Position numbers and translations under genes: made by a program
The notes under the pieces: generated by a model
Told to the model about the DNA's origin: nothing
The model's database searches: none
What the model saw: the letters and a program-made list of their open reading frames with translations, nothing else
In this document: one piece after another, positions 1-6,727 of the stretch
How positions within the stretch are numbered: the first letter of the stretch is position 1
How the letters are laid out: each line of letters starts with the position of its first letter
Origin: Thermoanaerobaculales bacterium
GTDB lineage: Bacteria; Acidobacteriota; Thermoanaerobaculia; Thermoanaerobaculales; Sulfomarinibacteraceae
Direction: 5' to 3'
Length of the DNA: 8,701 nt
Assembly: GCA_029938595.1 (NCBI GenBank)
Contig: JAOZUP010000159.1
Coordinates: 1 to 8,701, forward strand

Positions 1-3000
1 TCGGAGGCGGTCCAGGCCGCCCACTCGATGGGGGTCATCCACCGAGACATCAAGCCCGGCAACATCATGGTCGAGGACAGGGACGGCGGAGGTTTGCACG
101 CCTATGTTCTCGATTTCGGGATCGCGCGCGAGGTCGGATCCCCCGGCATGACGCTCACGGGGGTGGTCGTCGGCACACCGGCCTACATGGCGCCCGAGCA
201 GGTCCAGGGAGATCCCGGGCTGATCGACCGGCGGGTCGATGTGTATGGGATCGGTGCAACGCTCTATGACCTGATCGCGGGTGAGGCGCCGTTTTCCGGC
301 TCGACGCGGATCGAAACCTTGGTTCAGGTGGTCTCCGACGAACCGAGACCGCTGCGCGAGCTCGACGGGCGGGTGCCGGTGGACCTCGAGACCATCGTCT
401 CGACCTGCCTCGAAAAGGATCCGCAGCGGCGCTATGCGAGCGCGCGCGCTCTCGCCGAGGATCTCCAGAACTATCTGGACGGGGAGCCGATTGCCGCACG
501 ACCGGCGAGTCGCGTCTACCGTGTCGGCAAGTTCCTACGCAAGCACCGGGCGCTGACCACGGTAGTGGGGGCGGCCGCCGCCGTTGTGCTCATCCTCAGC
601 GCCGCGCTCGTCAGTCAGCACTTTCACGCACGGCGCCAGCAGGCGGCCGCCCAGCGGTTCGGACAGGAGCTGGAACGCATCGAAGGCGTGCTTCGCCACG
701 TTCACATGCTCCCCCTCCACGATGTGGCGCCGACTGAAGAGATGATCCGCCGGCGTATGGCCACGATCGAGGAGTCGATACTCGAAATGGGCAAGGTGGG
801 CGTCGGCCCCGGCGCGTATGCGCTTGGTGTCGGACATCTGGTTCTGGGGGAGCCGGAGAATGCGCGCGACAGATTGCAGACAGCCTGGGACTCGGGTTAT
901 CGATCGCCGGAGCTGGCCGGCGCCCTCGGTCACGCGCTCGGCGAGGTGTATCTCGAGGCGGTCGATGCGGCGGAAAGAATCCGTAATCCCGATCTCAGGG
1001 CGGCACGGAAGCAGGAGCTCGACGAGACCCTGCGCCAGCCGGCCCTCGATTTCCTGCGCCGTGGCCGGGCGGCCTCCGAGGAGGTCGACCTCCACCAGGG
1101 TGCCATGCTGGCGTTGCTCGAGGGTCGGTTCGAGGACGCGCTTGAGGAGGCGCGGGATTCCTACGAACGCCACCCGTGGCGTTACGAGTCCATGCGCCTG
1201 GAGGCCGAGATCCTGGTGTCGCGGGGGATGGACCGGGAGGAGCACGGGAAGATCGAGGCTGCTCGCGCCGACTACGTAGCAGCCGGCGAGGTTTACTCCC
1301 GCGCGCTCGAAATCGGACGGAGCGACGCCGGTCTCTACCAGGGCGAGGCGGCGCGATTGGTACGCCTCTTCAACCTCGAGCAGGAGAACGGGACGCTGCG
1401 GGAGGATCTCCTTGCCAAAGCGTTGGAAACGGCGGATGGCGCTGACATCGCCCGACCCGGAGATCCGCGGCCGGCCAATCTCCGGTCGAAGCTGTACTGG
1501 ATGCGCGGGGACTTCGAGCTTCATCACGGTCGGGACCCGACCTCCTCGTTGGAGGAGGCGGTTCGGTTGGCCGAACAGGCGGCCGAGCTGGGACCGGAGA
1601 ATCCGCAGGCGCCGATCAATCTCGGCATGATCTATCGCCTTCAAGGGAGCTTCGCGAGGCGCCAGGGGAAGGACCCGAGACCGTTGCTCGGCAGTGCCAT
1701 CGCGGCGAGTGAGCGAGCCATCACCATCGATCCCGACTCGGCGGTGGCATGGCTCAACCTCGGCACTGCCGAGTACCTGGTTGCTGAGTACGAGTTGGCG
1801 TCAGGTCTCGACCCCATGAGGTCGCTCGAGAAGGCGGCGCAAGCCTATGGGGAGAGTATCCGTGTCCGGGAGACATTTGCCGCGCACTCGAACTCCGGTC
1901 TCGTTCACTGGCAGCGGGCCGAGTACCAGCAATCGCACGGTCAGGATCCAGCCGACAGCCTCGACGCGGCAGCCGGCTGCTTTGCGCGCGCCATTGAGTT
2001 CAACCCGTCGAAGGGATCGGTGCGCTCCAACCGGGGACTGATATTGCTCGAGCGCGCCGAGCTCGAAGCGGAGCGTGGGGGCGACCCGACACAGTGGGTG
2101 GAGCGGTCGCTGACCGCGCTCGAGCGCGCGGTGGATCTCATGCCCGAACTGGCGGCCGCTCACAACAACCTCGGCAACGCCCACAAGATGCAGGCGGTTG
2201 TGGAGATGGACTCGGGCAACGATCCTGGCCCCAGCCTCGAACGGGCGGTGGCCGCCTACGGTCGTGCGATCGAGCTCGACCCGAACCTTGCCTACCATTA
2301 CAACAACCTCGGCTATGCCTGGGCGCTGCGTGCCGAGTACGAAACCATCGTCGATGGCGATCCCTACCCGGCCCTTCGAGAGGCACGCGCCCAGTTGCGC
2401 CAAAGCCTGACGCTGGATCCATCGATGGCGTTTGCTTACCACAACCTGGCTCTGTGCTGCCGCACCGAGGGTCGGTACCTGGTTGACCATGATCGGGATC
2501 CCTCTGCAGTTCTCGAGCGAGGACGGCGCGAGGCGCGTGCCGCAGTGGCCGGCAACAAGGAGCTGTGGGACCTCCAGCTGATGGAGGGGCAGCTCGATCT
2601 GATCGCGGTCGAATGGGCGCTCGAGCACGGTGGGCCTGTGGAGTTCTTTCTCACCGGTTTTGGCCGCCGTCTCGCAGCCGCCGAGGAGCTCAATCCAACA
2701 GCGCCCGGCATATACCTCCATCGCGCCCGCGCGGCGATGTTCCGCGCGCGCTGGCAGCTGAGTCACGAGGGCGATCCGACGGAGGCGCTCGCTACGGGTC
2801 TTCTCGCGGCAGATCGGGGTCTCGCGATCGACGCGACCGATGCCGAGTTTTTCCTCATCAAGGGTCGGCTGCTCCTGATCGAAGCGCTCGCGGCCGGAGA
2901 AGAAAATGCACGACACGAGGCCGCCAACCTTGCGGTCCATGCGCTGGAAGCAGCGGAGAGCTTCAATCCGCTATACGAGAAGACCTGCCAACCCCTGATA

Positions 3001-3039
3001 GCCGAGGCCCGAGGGCTGCAGAACGAGATGGTCGGGTAG
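1..3039 (+). CDS. Membrane-anchored Ser/Thr protein kinase with long TPR-like tail (5' end outside window)
   Basis: The reading frame is open from base 1, so the start and the ATP-binding lobe lie to the left. Residues are numbered here from the Met at 28, which is an internal residue. Visible Hanks-type kinase motifs are the catalytic loop HRDIKPGN (5-12, Asp7 as base, Asn12 as metal ligand), DFG (29-31) and GTPAYMAPE (49-57). The kinase lobe ends near 155. A basic stretch (KFLRKHR, 168-174) precedes one hydrophobic segment at about 176-195, which should be a membrane anchor with the kinase in the cytoplasm and the tail outside it. The tail (about 200-1003) is helical and TPR-like. From about residue 457 it has a regular 46-residue period marked by a G-x-DP-x-x-x-L motif. 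PknB-type kinases of this layout phosphorylate Ser/Thr of regulatory partners; the TPR tail probably binds proteins. The substrate is unknown. No terminator is seen after the stop. Confidence 0.93.
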   Translation, partial: SEAVQAAHSMGVIHRDIKPGNIMVEDRDGGGLHAYVLDFGIAREVGSPGMTLTGVVVGTPAYMAPEQVQGDPGLIDRRVDVYGIGATLYDLIAGEAPFSGSTRIETLVQVVSDEPRPLRELDGRVPVDLETIVSTCLEKDPQRRYASARALAEDLQNYLDGEPIAARPASRVYRVGKFLRKHRALTTVVGAAAAVVLILSAALVSQHFHARRQQAAAQRFGQELERIEGVLRHVHMLPLHDVAPTEEMIRRRMATIEESILEMGKVGVGPGAYALGVGHLVLGEPENARDRLQTAWDSGYRSPELAGALGHALGEVYLEAVDAAERIRNPDLRAARKQELDETLRQPALDFLRRGRAASEEVDLHQGAMLALLEGRFEDALEEARDSYERHPWRYESMRLEAEILVSRGMDREEHGKIEAARADYVAAGEVYSRALEIGRSDAGLYQGEAARLVRLFNLEQENGTLREDLLAKALETADGADIARPGDPRPANLRSKLYWMRGDFELHHGRDPTSSLEEAVRLAEQAAELGPENPQAPINLGMIYRLQGSFARRQGKDPRPLLGSAIAASERAITIDPDSAVAWLNLGTAEYLVAEYELASGLDPMRSLEKAAQAYGESIRVRETFAAHSNSGLVHWQRAEYQQSHGQDPADSLDAAAGCFARAIEFNPSKGSVRSNRGLILLERAELEAERGGDPTQWVERSLTALERAVDLMPELAAAHNNLGNAHKMQAVVEMDSGNDPGPSLERAVAAYGRAIELDPNLAYHYNNLGYAWALRAEYETIVDGDPYPALREARAQLRQSLTLDPSMAFAYHNLALCCRTEGRYLVDHDRDPSAVLERGRREARAAVAGNKELWDLQLMEGQLDLIAVEWALEHGGPVEFFLTGFGRRLAAAEELNPTAPGIYLHRARAAMFRARWQLSHEGDPTEALATGLLAADRGLAIDATDAEFFLIKGRLLLIEALAAGEENARHEAANLAVHALEAAESFNPLYEKTCQPLIAEARGLQNEMVG
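1396..2910 (+). repeat. Eleven-unit 46-residue TPR-like repeat array (about 138 bp per unit) inside the kinase gene
   Basis: Units begin with a DP-x-x-x-L motif at residues 503, 549, 595, 640, 686, 732, 778, 824 and 916 (numbered from the Met at 28). A unit at 870 begins with PV instead of DP, and a degenerate unit can be placed at 457. Spacing is 46 residues throughout except one interval of 45. Each unit also has a TPR-like A-I-x-x-(D/N)-P about 20 residues in and an N-L-G-like turn near position 30 (NNLG, LNLG, INLG, HNLA). Canonical TPRs are 34 residues long, so each unit looks like a TPR with about 12 extra residues in the loop or helix carrying the DP motif. The protein repeat is clear, while the DNA copies are diverged, which suggests an old and maintained array rather than recent expansion. 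Confidence 0.85.
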
Positions 3040-3045
3040 CACGAA

Positions 3046-3087
3046 GCAATTAGCAATTAGCAATTAGGTATTAGGTATTAGGTATTA
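3046..3087. repeat. Heptamer tandem repeat: GCAATTA x3 then GGTATTA x3
   Basis: Six consecutive 7-bp units start 7 bp after the kinase stop codon: three exact GCAATTA (3046-3066) followed by three exact GGTATTA (3067-3087). The block is AT-rich within a GC-rich region and cannot encode a repeated peptide in a single frame because 7 is not a multiple of 3. Short heptanucleotide tandem repeats (STRR) are known from heterocystous cyanobacteria; whether these are related is unknown. Confidence 0.95.
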
Positions 3088-3202
3088 GCTCGGACCATCG
3101 CAACGACAACACGACGATTTTCTGAATGTCGGGCGAACAGGATGCAACGAGGCATCAATACCGGAACCCGGATAGAGGACGGCCGGCAAAGCTGCGATGA
3201 GC

Positions 3203-3230
3203 TAACTGCTAATACCTAATACCTAATACC
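3203..3230. repeat. Heptamer tandem repeat TAACTGC + TAATACC x3, inverted relative to 3067-3087
   Basis: Three exact TAATACC units (3210-3230) are preceded by a diverged unit, TAACTGC (3203-3209). TAATACC is the reverse complement of GGTATTA, so the 21 bp at 3210-3230 form a perfect inverted repeat with 3067-3087, separated by 122 bp. The 122 bp between them contain no ORF of note and no recognised motif. A transcript could fold the two arms together; alternatively the pair may be the ends of a small non-autonomous element. Confidence 0.93.
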
Positions 3231-3287
3231 TTCCAGCCCGGGCTGGATTGTGCGACCGGTTTCCGGGATAATGCTCTTCGCTGCCTC

Positions 3288-3294
3288 GGGAGGA
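3288..3294 (+). promoter_or_regulatory. Ribosome binding site deciding the lepA start
   Basis: GGGAGGA contains the core GGAGG (3289-3293), 4 nt before the TTG at 3298. The spacing is slightly short but usable. The in-frame upstream candidates, GTG at 3250 and ATG at 3271, have no comparable Shine-Dalgarno sequence in front of them, which supports the TTG start. Confidence 0.65.
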
Positions 3295-3297
3295 CTG

Positions 3298-5094
3298 TTG
3301 GACGACATACGAAGCTTCTGCATCATCGCGCATATCGATCACGGCAAGTCGACGCTTGCCGACCGGTTGATCCAGCACTGTGGCGCGGTGACGGATCGTG
3401 AGTTTCGGGACCAGATCCTCGACTCCATGGACATCGAGCGCGAGCGCGGCATCACGATCAAGTCGAACACGGTGACCCTCGAATACACCGCCCGGGACGG
3501 TAGGACTTACAGGCTCAACCTCATCGACACGCCCGGTCACGTCGATTTCTCGCACGAGGTGCGAAGATCGCTGATGTCGTGTGAGGGGGCGCTTCTGCTG
3601 GTCGATGCGGCGCAGGGCGTCGAAGCGCAAACGGTTGCCAATCTATATCTTGCCCTCGAGTACGACCTCGAGATGGTGCCGGTGATCAACAAGATCGACC
3701 TCCCGGCCGCCGATGTGGAGCGGGTCAAGGAAGAGATCGAGGAGGATCTCGGCCTCGATGCGGATGATGCGGTGCTGTGCTCGGCCAAGACAGGCGATGG
3801 CATCGAAGAGGTGCTCGAGGCCATCATCCAGCGTCTGCCGCCGCCGGCCGGAGATCCGGAAGCGCCCCTGCAGGCCCTGATCTTTGATGCCCAGTACGAC
3901 CCCTACCGGGGCGTGGTGCTTCTGGTCCGGGTGATGGAGGGATCTCTCCGTCGGGGCCAGAAGATTCTCCTCATGCACACTGGCAAGGAGTACGACGTAG
4001 AGGAGGTCGGGCTGCTGCAGCTCAAGAGGGTCAAGACAGACGAGCTCGCAGCAGGGATGGTTGGTTATGTCATCGCCGGGGTCAAGGCGGTGTCCGAGAT
4101 CGCCGTCGGTGACACGATCACCGATGTCGAGGCGCCTGCCGATGCACCCCTGCCCGGGTACAAGGAGGCCAAGTCGGTGGTCTTCTCCTCCATTTACCCG
4201 ATGTCCACGGAAGAGTACCCGGAACTGATCAAGGCGCTGGAGAAGCTCAAGCTCAACGATGCCGCCTTGACCTACGAGAAGGACTCATCGGCTGCCCTCG
4301 GTTTCGGCTTTCGGTGTGGCTTCCTCGGCCTCCTCCACCTCGAGGTGGTGCAGGAGCGCTTGCGCCGCGAGTACGATCTGTCGCTGATTCTCTCAGCGCC
4401 GTCGGTGAGGTACCGCATCACCCTGACCGACGGGCAGGAGCTGTGGGTGGATAACCCCAGCCTCTATCCCGATCCCGGGTCGATCGACGGTGCCGAGGAG
4501 CCCTACATCAAAGCCTCGGTGATGATGCCCGAACGATACGTGGGAGCGGTGATGGAGCTGTGCCGTGACCGGCGAGGCGAGAACACCACCTTCAGCTATC
4601 TGGCGGTCGGTCGCGTCGAGCTGACGTCGGAGATGCCGTTGGCGGAGGTAATCTTCGACTTTTACGACCGCCTCAAATCGGTGACCCAGGGCTATGGTTC
4701 GTTCGACTACGAGATGATCGACTACCGGCCCACAGATCTCGTCAAGGTGGATATCCTGGTCAACGCCGAGGTGGTGGACGCGCTGTCGCAGCTGGTCCAT
4801 CGTGACAAGGCGCGAGCGCGGGCGCTTCACTACTGCGAGCGGCTTGCCGACACCATCCCGCGTCAGCAGTTCAAGATCGCCATCCAGGGCGCGGTCGGTG
4901 GAGACATCATCGCCCGCAAGACCATCAACGCCTACCGCAAGGACGTGACCGCCAAGTGCTACGGCGGCGATATCAGCCGCAAGCGCAAGCTCCTCGAGAA
5001 GCAGAAGAAGGGCAAGAAGCGGATGAAGATGGTGGGGGCGGTGGAGATTCCGCAGTCCGCCTTCGTCGCCGTGCTCAAAACGGACAGAGATTGA
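3298..5094 (+). CDS. lepA: Elongation factor 4 (LepA), ribosome-associated translational GTPase
   Basis: LepA binds the ribosome and hydrolyses GTP; it is implicated in back-translocation of stalled ribosomes and in ribosome assembly. All G motifs are present, numbered from the TTG: P-loop AHIDHGKST (11-19), RGITIKS switch region, DTPGH (77-81), NKID (131-134) and SAK (162-164). The LepA-specific C-terminal tail is intact, with AKCYGGDISRKRKLLEKQ followed by KKRMK and an ending VEIPQSAFVAVLK. Starting at TTG gives 598 residues, close to the 599 of E. coli LepA, and the N-terminus MDDIRSF matches the E. coli form MKNIRNF. In-frame starts at 3250 (GTG, 614 aa) and 3271 (ATG) add 16 or 9 residues not typical of the family. 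A GATAAT at 3267-3272 could be a -10 box but has no good -35. hemW follows on the same strand, 69 bp after the stop by the preferred start, so co-transcription is plausible. Confidence 0.97.
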   Translation: MDDIRSFCIIAHIDHGKSTLADRLIQHCGAVTDREFRDQILDSMDIERERGITIKSNTVTLEYTARDGRTYRLNLIDTPGHVDFSHEVRRSLMSCEGALLLVDAAQGVEAQTVANLYLALEYDLEMVPVINKIDLPAADVERVKEEIEEDLGLDADDAVLCSAKTGDGIEEVLEAIIQRLPPPAGDPEAPLQALIFDAQYDPYRGVVLLVRVMEGSLRRGQKILLMHTGKEYDVEEVGLLQLKRVKTDELAAGMVGYVIAGVKAVSEIAVGDTITDVEAPADAPLPGYKEAKSVVFSSIYPMSTEEYPELIKALEKLKLNDAALTYEKDSSAALGFGFRCGFLGLLHLEVVQERLRREYDLSLILSAPSVRYRITLTDGQELWVDNPSLYPDPGSIDGAEEPYIKASVMMPERYVGAVMELCRDRRGENTTFSYLAVGRVELTSEMPLAEVIFDFYDRLKSVTQGYGSFDYEMIDYRPTDLVKVDILVNAEVVDALSQLVHRDKARARALHYCERLADTIPRQQFKIAIQGAVGGDIIARKTINAYRKDVTAKCYGGDISRKRKLLEKQKKGKKRMKMVGAVEIPQSAFVAVLKTDRD

Positions 5095-5095
5095 G

Positions 5096-5116
5096 TTAGG
5101 AATTCGGAATTAGGAA
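5096..5116. repeat. Heptamer tandem repeat TTAGGAA / TTCGGAA / TTAGGAA
   Basis: Three 7-bp units begin one base after the lepA stop codon; the middle unit differs by one base. Read in another phase the outer units are GGAATTA-like, the same family as GCAATTA and GGTATTA in the spacer before lepA. The last unit overlaps the first base of an ATG at 5116, which is an alternative but unlikely start for hemW. Confidence 0.85.
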
Positions 5117-5131
5117 TGCCGCCCATCCCCA

Positions 5132-5152
5132 CGAAATCCGAAATCCGAAATC
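5132..5152. repeat. Heptamer tandem repeat CGAAATC x3
   Basis: Three exact 7-bp units lie 15 bp after the previous heptamer block and 11 bp before the preferred hemW start at 5164. The sequence differs from the other blocks, but the unit length and the copy number of three are the same. Confidence 0.9.
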
Positions 5153-5163
5153 GTTATCTTCTC

Positions 5164-6312
5164 ATGAAGCCTTCTCCGTCGACGGGTGCCGGTCTCTACA
5201 TCCACGTCCCCTTCTGCACCTCGGTGTGTCTCTACTGCGATTTCGCGGTGACGATTGCCGGTGAGGAGCGCCGCAACGCGTGGGCCGTCGGGGTGGTCCG
5301 CGAAGCGGAAATGTATGCCGACTGCGGTTTGACCTTCGATACCATCTACCTAGGTGGTGGGACGCCGTCGTCGGTGGTGCCGGAGCGGCTGGACTCGATA
5401 TTCGTTGGGTTACGGGGCCAACTCGAGATCAACGAGGGAGCGGTGTGCTATCTCGAGGCTAATCCGGAGGACGTGACCCTGGAGACCACCACGCTGTGGA
5501 GGCAACTCGGGGTCGACGTCGTCAGCCTCGGCGTACAGTCTTTCGATGACGAAGCGCTTGGGTTCCTCGGTCGCCAACACTCTGCGTCCGTTGCTCTGGC
5601 GGCAGTGGAGATCCTGCTTGCGGCGGGGTTCCACACGGTATCGGTGGACCTCATCTACGGTCTCTCCGGTCAGACACCCGGGGGATGGAAGGCACAGCTC
5701 GCCAGGGCCGTGTCCCTTGGAATCGATCACCTCAGCTGCTACCAGCTGACGTTCCATGAGGACACCCTCTTCGGCCGCCGGCTGGCTCACGGTCTCATTG
5801 AGCAGGTGCCTGAGCGGGAGCAGGCAGAGCTGTTCTTTCTCACCCACGAGGTGCTGGCCGATGCCGGTTTCGAGGGCTACGAGGTCTCCAACTTCGCAGC
5901 CGCGACCAGGCACCGTTCCCGCCACAACCAGAAGTACTGGGACCACACACCCTATCTCGGTTTGGGCCCATCCGCCCACTCACTTGCGAACGGCCGCCGC
6001 TGGTGGAACCGGCGCAAGGTGCGGCAGTGGCAGACTGCGGTGGACTCGGGACGGCCCCCGATCGAAGACGAGGAGCGGCCGTCGCGCGAAGAGCTGCTGC
6101 TCGAGGCGTTGATGCTCGGGCTGAGAACCACCGACGGGGTCGATCTCAATAGGATTTGTGAGCGCCACGGCATCGATCTCCTGGCGACCAACGCGGCCAC
6201 AATCGACCGGTTCTGCAAATCCGGTCACCTCCACATGGATGAGAGCCGCCTCCGCCCAACCCTCACCGGCCTCGCCATCGCCGACACCCTCGCGCGATCA
6301 TTCAACCTTTAA
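5164..6312 (+). CDS. hemW: HemW, radical SAM heme chaperone (coproporphyrinogen III oxidase-like)
   Basis: HemW carries heme and delivers it to respiratory enzymes; it is related to oxygen-independent coproporphyrinogen oxidase HemN but is generally not an oxidase. Numbering from the ATG at 5164 (382 aa; E. coli HemW has 378), the 4Fe-4S motif is C18-x3-C22-x2-C25 in the setting IHVPFCTSVCLYCDF. The residue after the third Cys plus one is Phe, as in HemW, where HemN has a fourth Cys. GGGTPS (64-69), EANPEDVT, VSLGVQSF, GRQHS and NQKYW...YLGLGPSAHS are further family motifs, followed by the HemN C-terminal-type domain. An in-frame ATG at 5116 would add 16 residues, but these are encoded by heptamer repeats and lack a family counterpart. 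No clear Shine-Dalgarno precedes 5164, so translation may be coupled to lepA or use a weak site. The neighbour pair lepA-hemW is conserved in several phyla. Confidence 0.93.
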   Translation: MKPSPSTGAGLYIHVPFCTSVCLYCDFAVTIAGEERRNAWAVGVVREAEMYADCGLTFDTIYLGGGTPSSVVPERLDSIFVGLRGQLEINEGAVCYLEANPEDVTLETTTLWRQLGVDVVSLGVQSFDDEALGFLGRQHSASVALAAVEILLAAGFHTVSVDLIYGLSGQTPGGWKAQLARAVSLGIDHLSCYQLTFHEDTLFGRRLAHGLIEQVPEREQAELFFLTHEVLADAGFEGYEVSNFAAATRHRSRHNQKYWDHTPYLGLGPSAHSLANGRRWWNRRKVRQWQTAVDSGRPPIEDEERPSREELLLEALMLGLRTTDGVDLNRICERHGIDLLATNAATIDRFCKSGHLHMDESRLRPTLTGLAIADTLARSFNL

Positions 6313-6391
6313 CCTGCACAGATCACCACCAAAACACCAAGTTCACCAAGAAAATCGTTCGGTTGAGAATTCAGCCCCTTGAAAAATTTAC

Positions 6392-6522
6392 TGTCATCCC
6401 GAGCGAGGGAGTCCGACGACCGAGTCGATCCCCCGAAGCAGGGGATAAGCTGGTAAATCGGCATTCTCCTACTTCAGGGGGTCCTTCGACTCGCTCACTT
6501 CGTTCGCTCGCTTCCAATGACA
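6392..6522. repeat. 131-bp imperfect palindromic element with TGTCAT/ATGACA ends
   Basis: The left end reads TGTCATCCCGAGCGAG and the right end, read on the other strand, TGTCATTGGAAGCGAG. In the same register both arms share CGAGTCGA (6421-6428 on the left), then after a small indel a C-run plus GAAG. The centre is about 25-30 bp of unrelated sequence. Palindromic repeats with such TGTCAT-type ends are widespread REP/MITE-like intergenic repeats in bacterial genomes; no transposase is present here. Confidence 0.75.
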
Positions 6523-6563
6523 TGGGTGGGACTGTCAGTCTGAGGAGGACCAAACCCGCCAGC

Positions 6564-6655
6564 TCGCTATCGGTATCGCTATCGGTATCGCTATCGAATG
6601 GCCGGATTGGCACGGGGCACATCGATAGCGATTGCGGTTCCGATAGCCATAGCGA
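6564..6655. repeat. TATCG-repeat stem-loop (2.5 copies of a 12-mer facing a diverged inverted copy)
   Basis: CTATCGGTATCG occurs at 6567-6578 and 6579-6590, with half a copy at 6591-6596. The arm 6564-6597 pairs with 6622-6655 at 27 of 34 positions without gaps, with an 11-bp perfect stem (6587-6597 with 6622-6632) next to a 24-nt loop. The left arm is a clean tandem repeat, while the right arm has diverged. Confidence 0.85.
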
Positions 6656-6674
6656 TTTCAGGCCGGCCACCCGT

Positions 6675-6727
6675 TGTCATCGTTCGTGTTGTCGGCCCGC
6701 AAGGGCCCTGGAAGGCTCAGGATGACA
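6675..6727. repeat. 53-bp second element with TGTCATC/GATGACA ends and a GC-rich central hairpin
   Basis: The ends TGTCATC (6675-6681) and GATGACA (6721-6727) are the same kind as in the 131-bp element upstream. The centre is a 5-bp GGCCC/GGGCC stem (6694-6698 with 6703-6707) closed by a GCAA tetraloop of the GNRA class. There is no T-run directly after the stem, so it does not look like an intrinsic terminator. Confidence 0.65.

Noticed and set aside
535..1644. 369-codon open frame on the minus strand
   Set aside because: Antisense to the kinase/TPR gene, with no recognisable domain; its composition is that of an antisense shadow.
1801..2940. 379-codon open frame on the minus strand
   Set aside because: Antisense to the 46-residue repeat array. 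Its apparent periodicity only mirrors the repeats on the + strand.
3244..3272. lepA promoter with GATAAT as -10 box
   Set aside because: The -10 box is reasonable, but the hexamer 17 bp upstream (TGGATT) matches the -35 consensus at only three positions, too weak to annotate.
6371..6670. Possible small minus-strand protein with a D-T-D-S repeat
   Set aside because: The peptide repeat is a direct translation of the TATCG tandem repeat, and the frame spans two palindromic elements; there is no ribosome binding site or homology cue.
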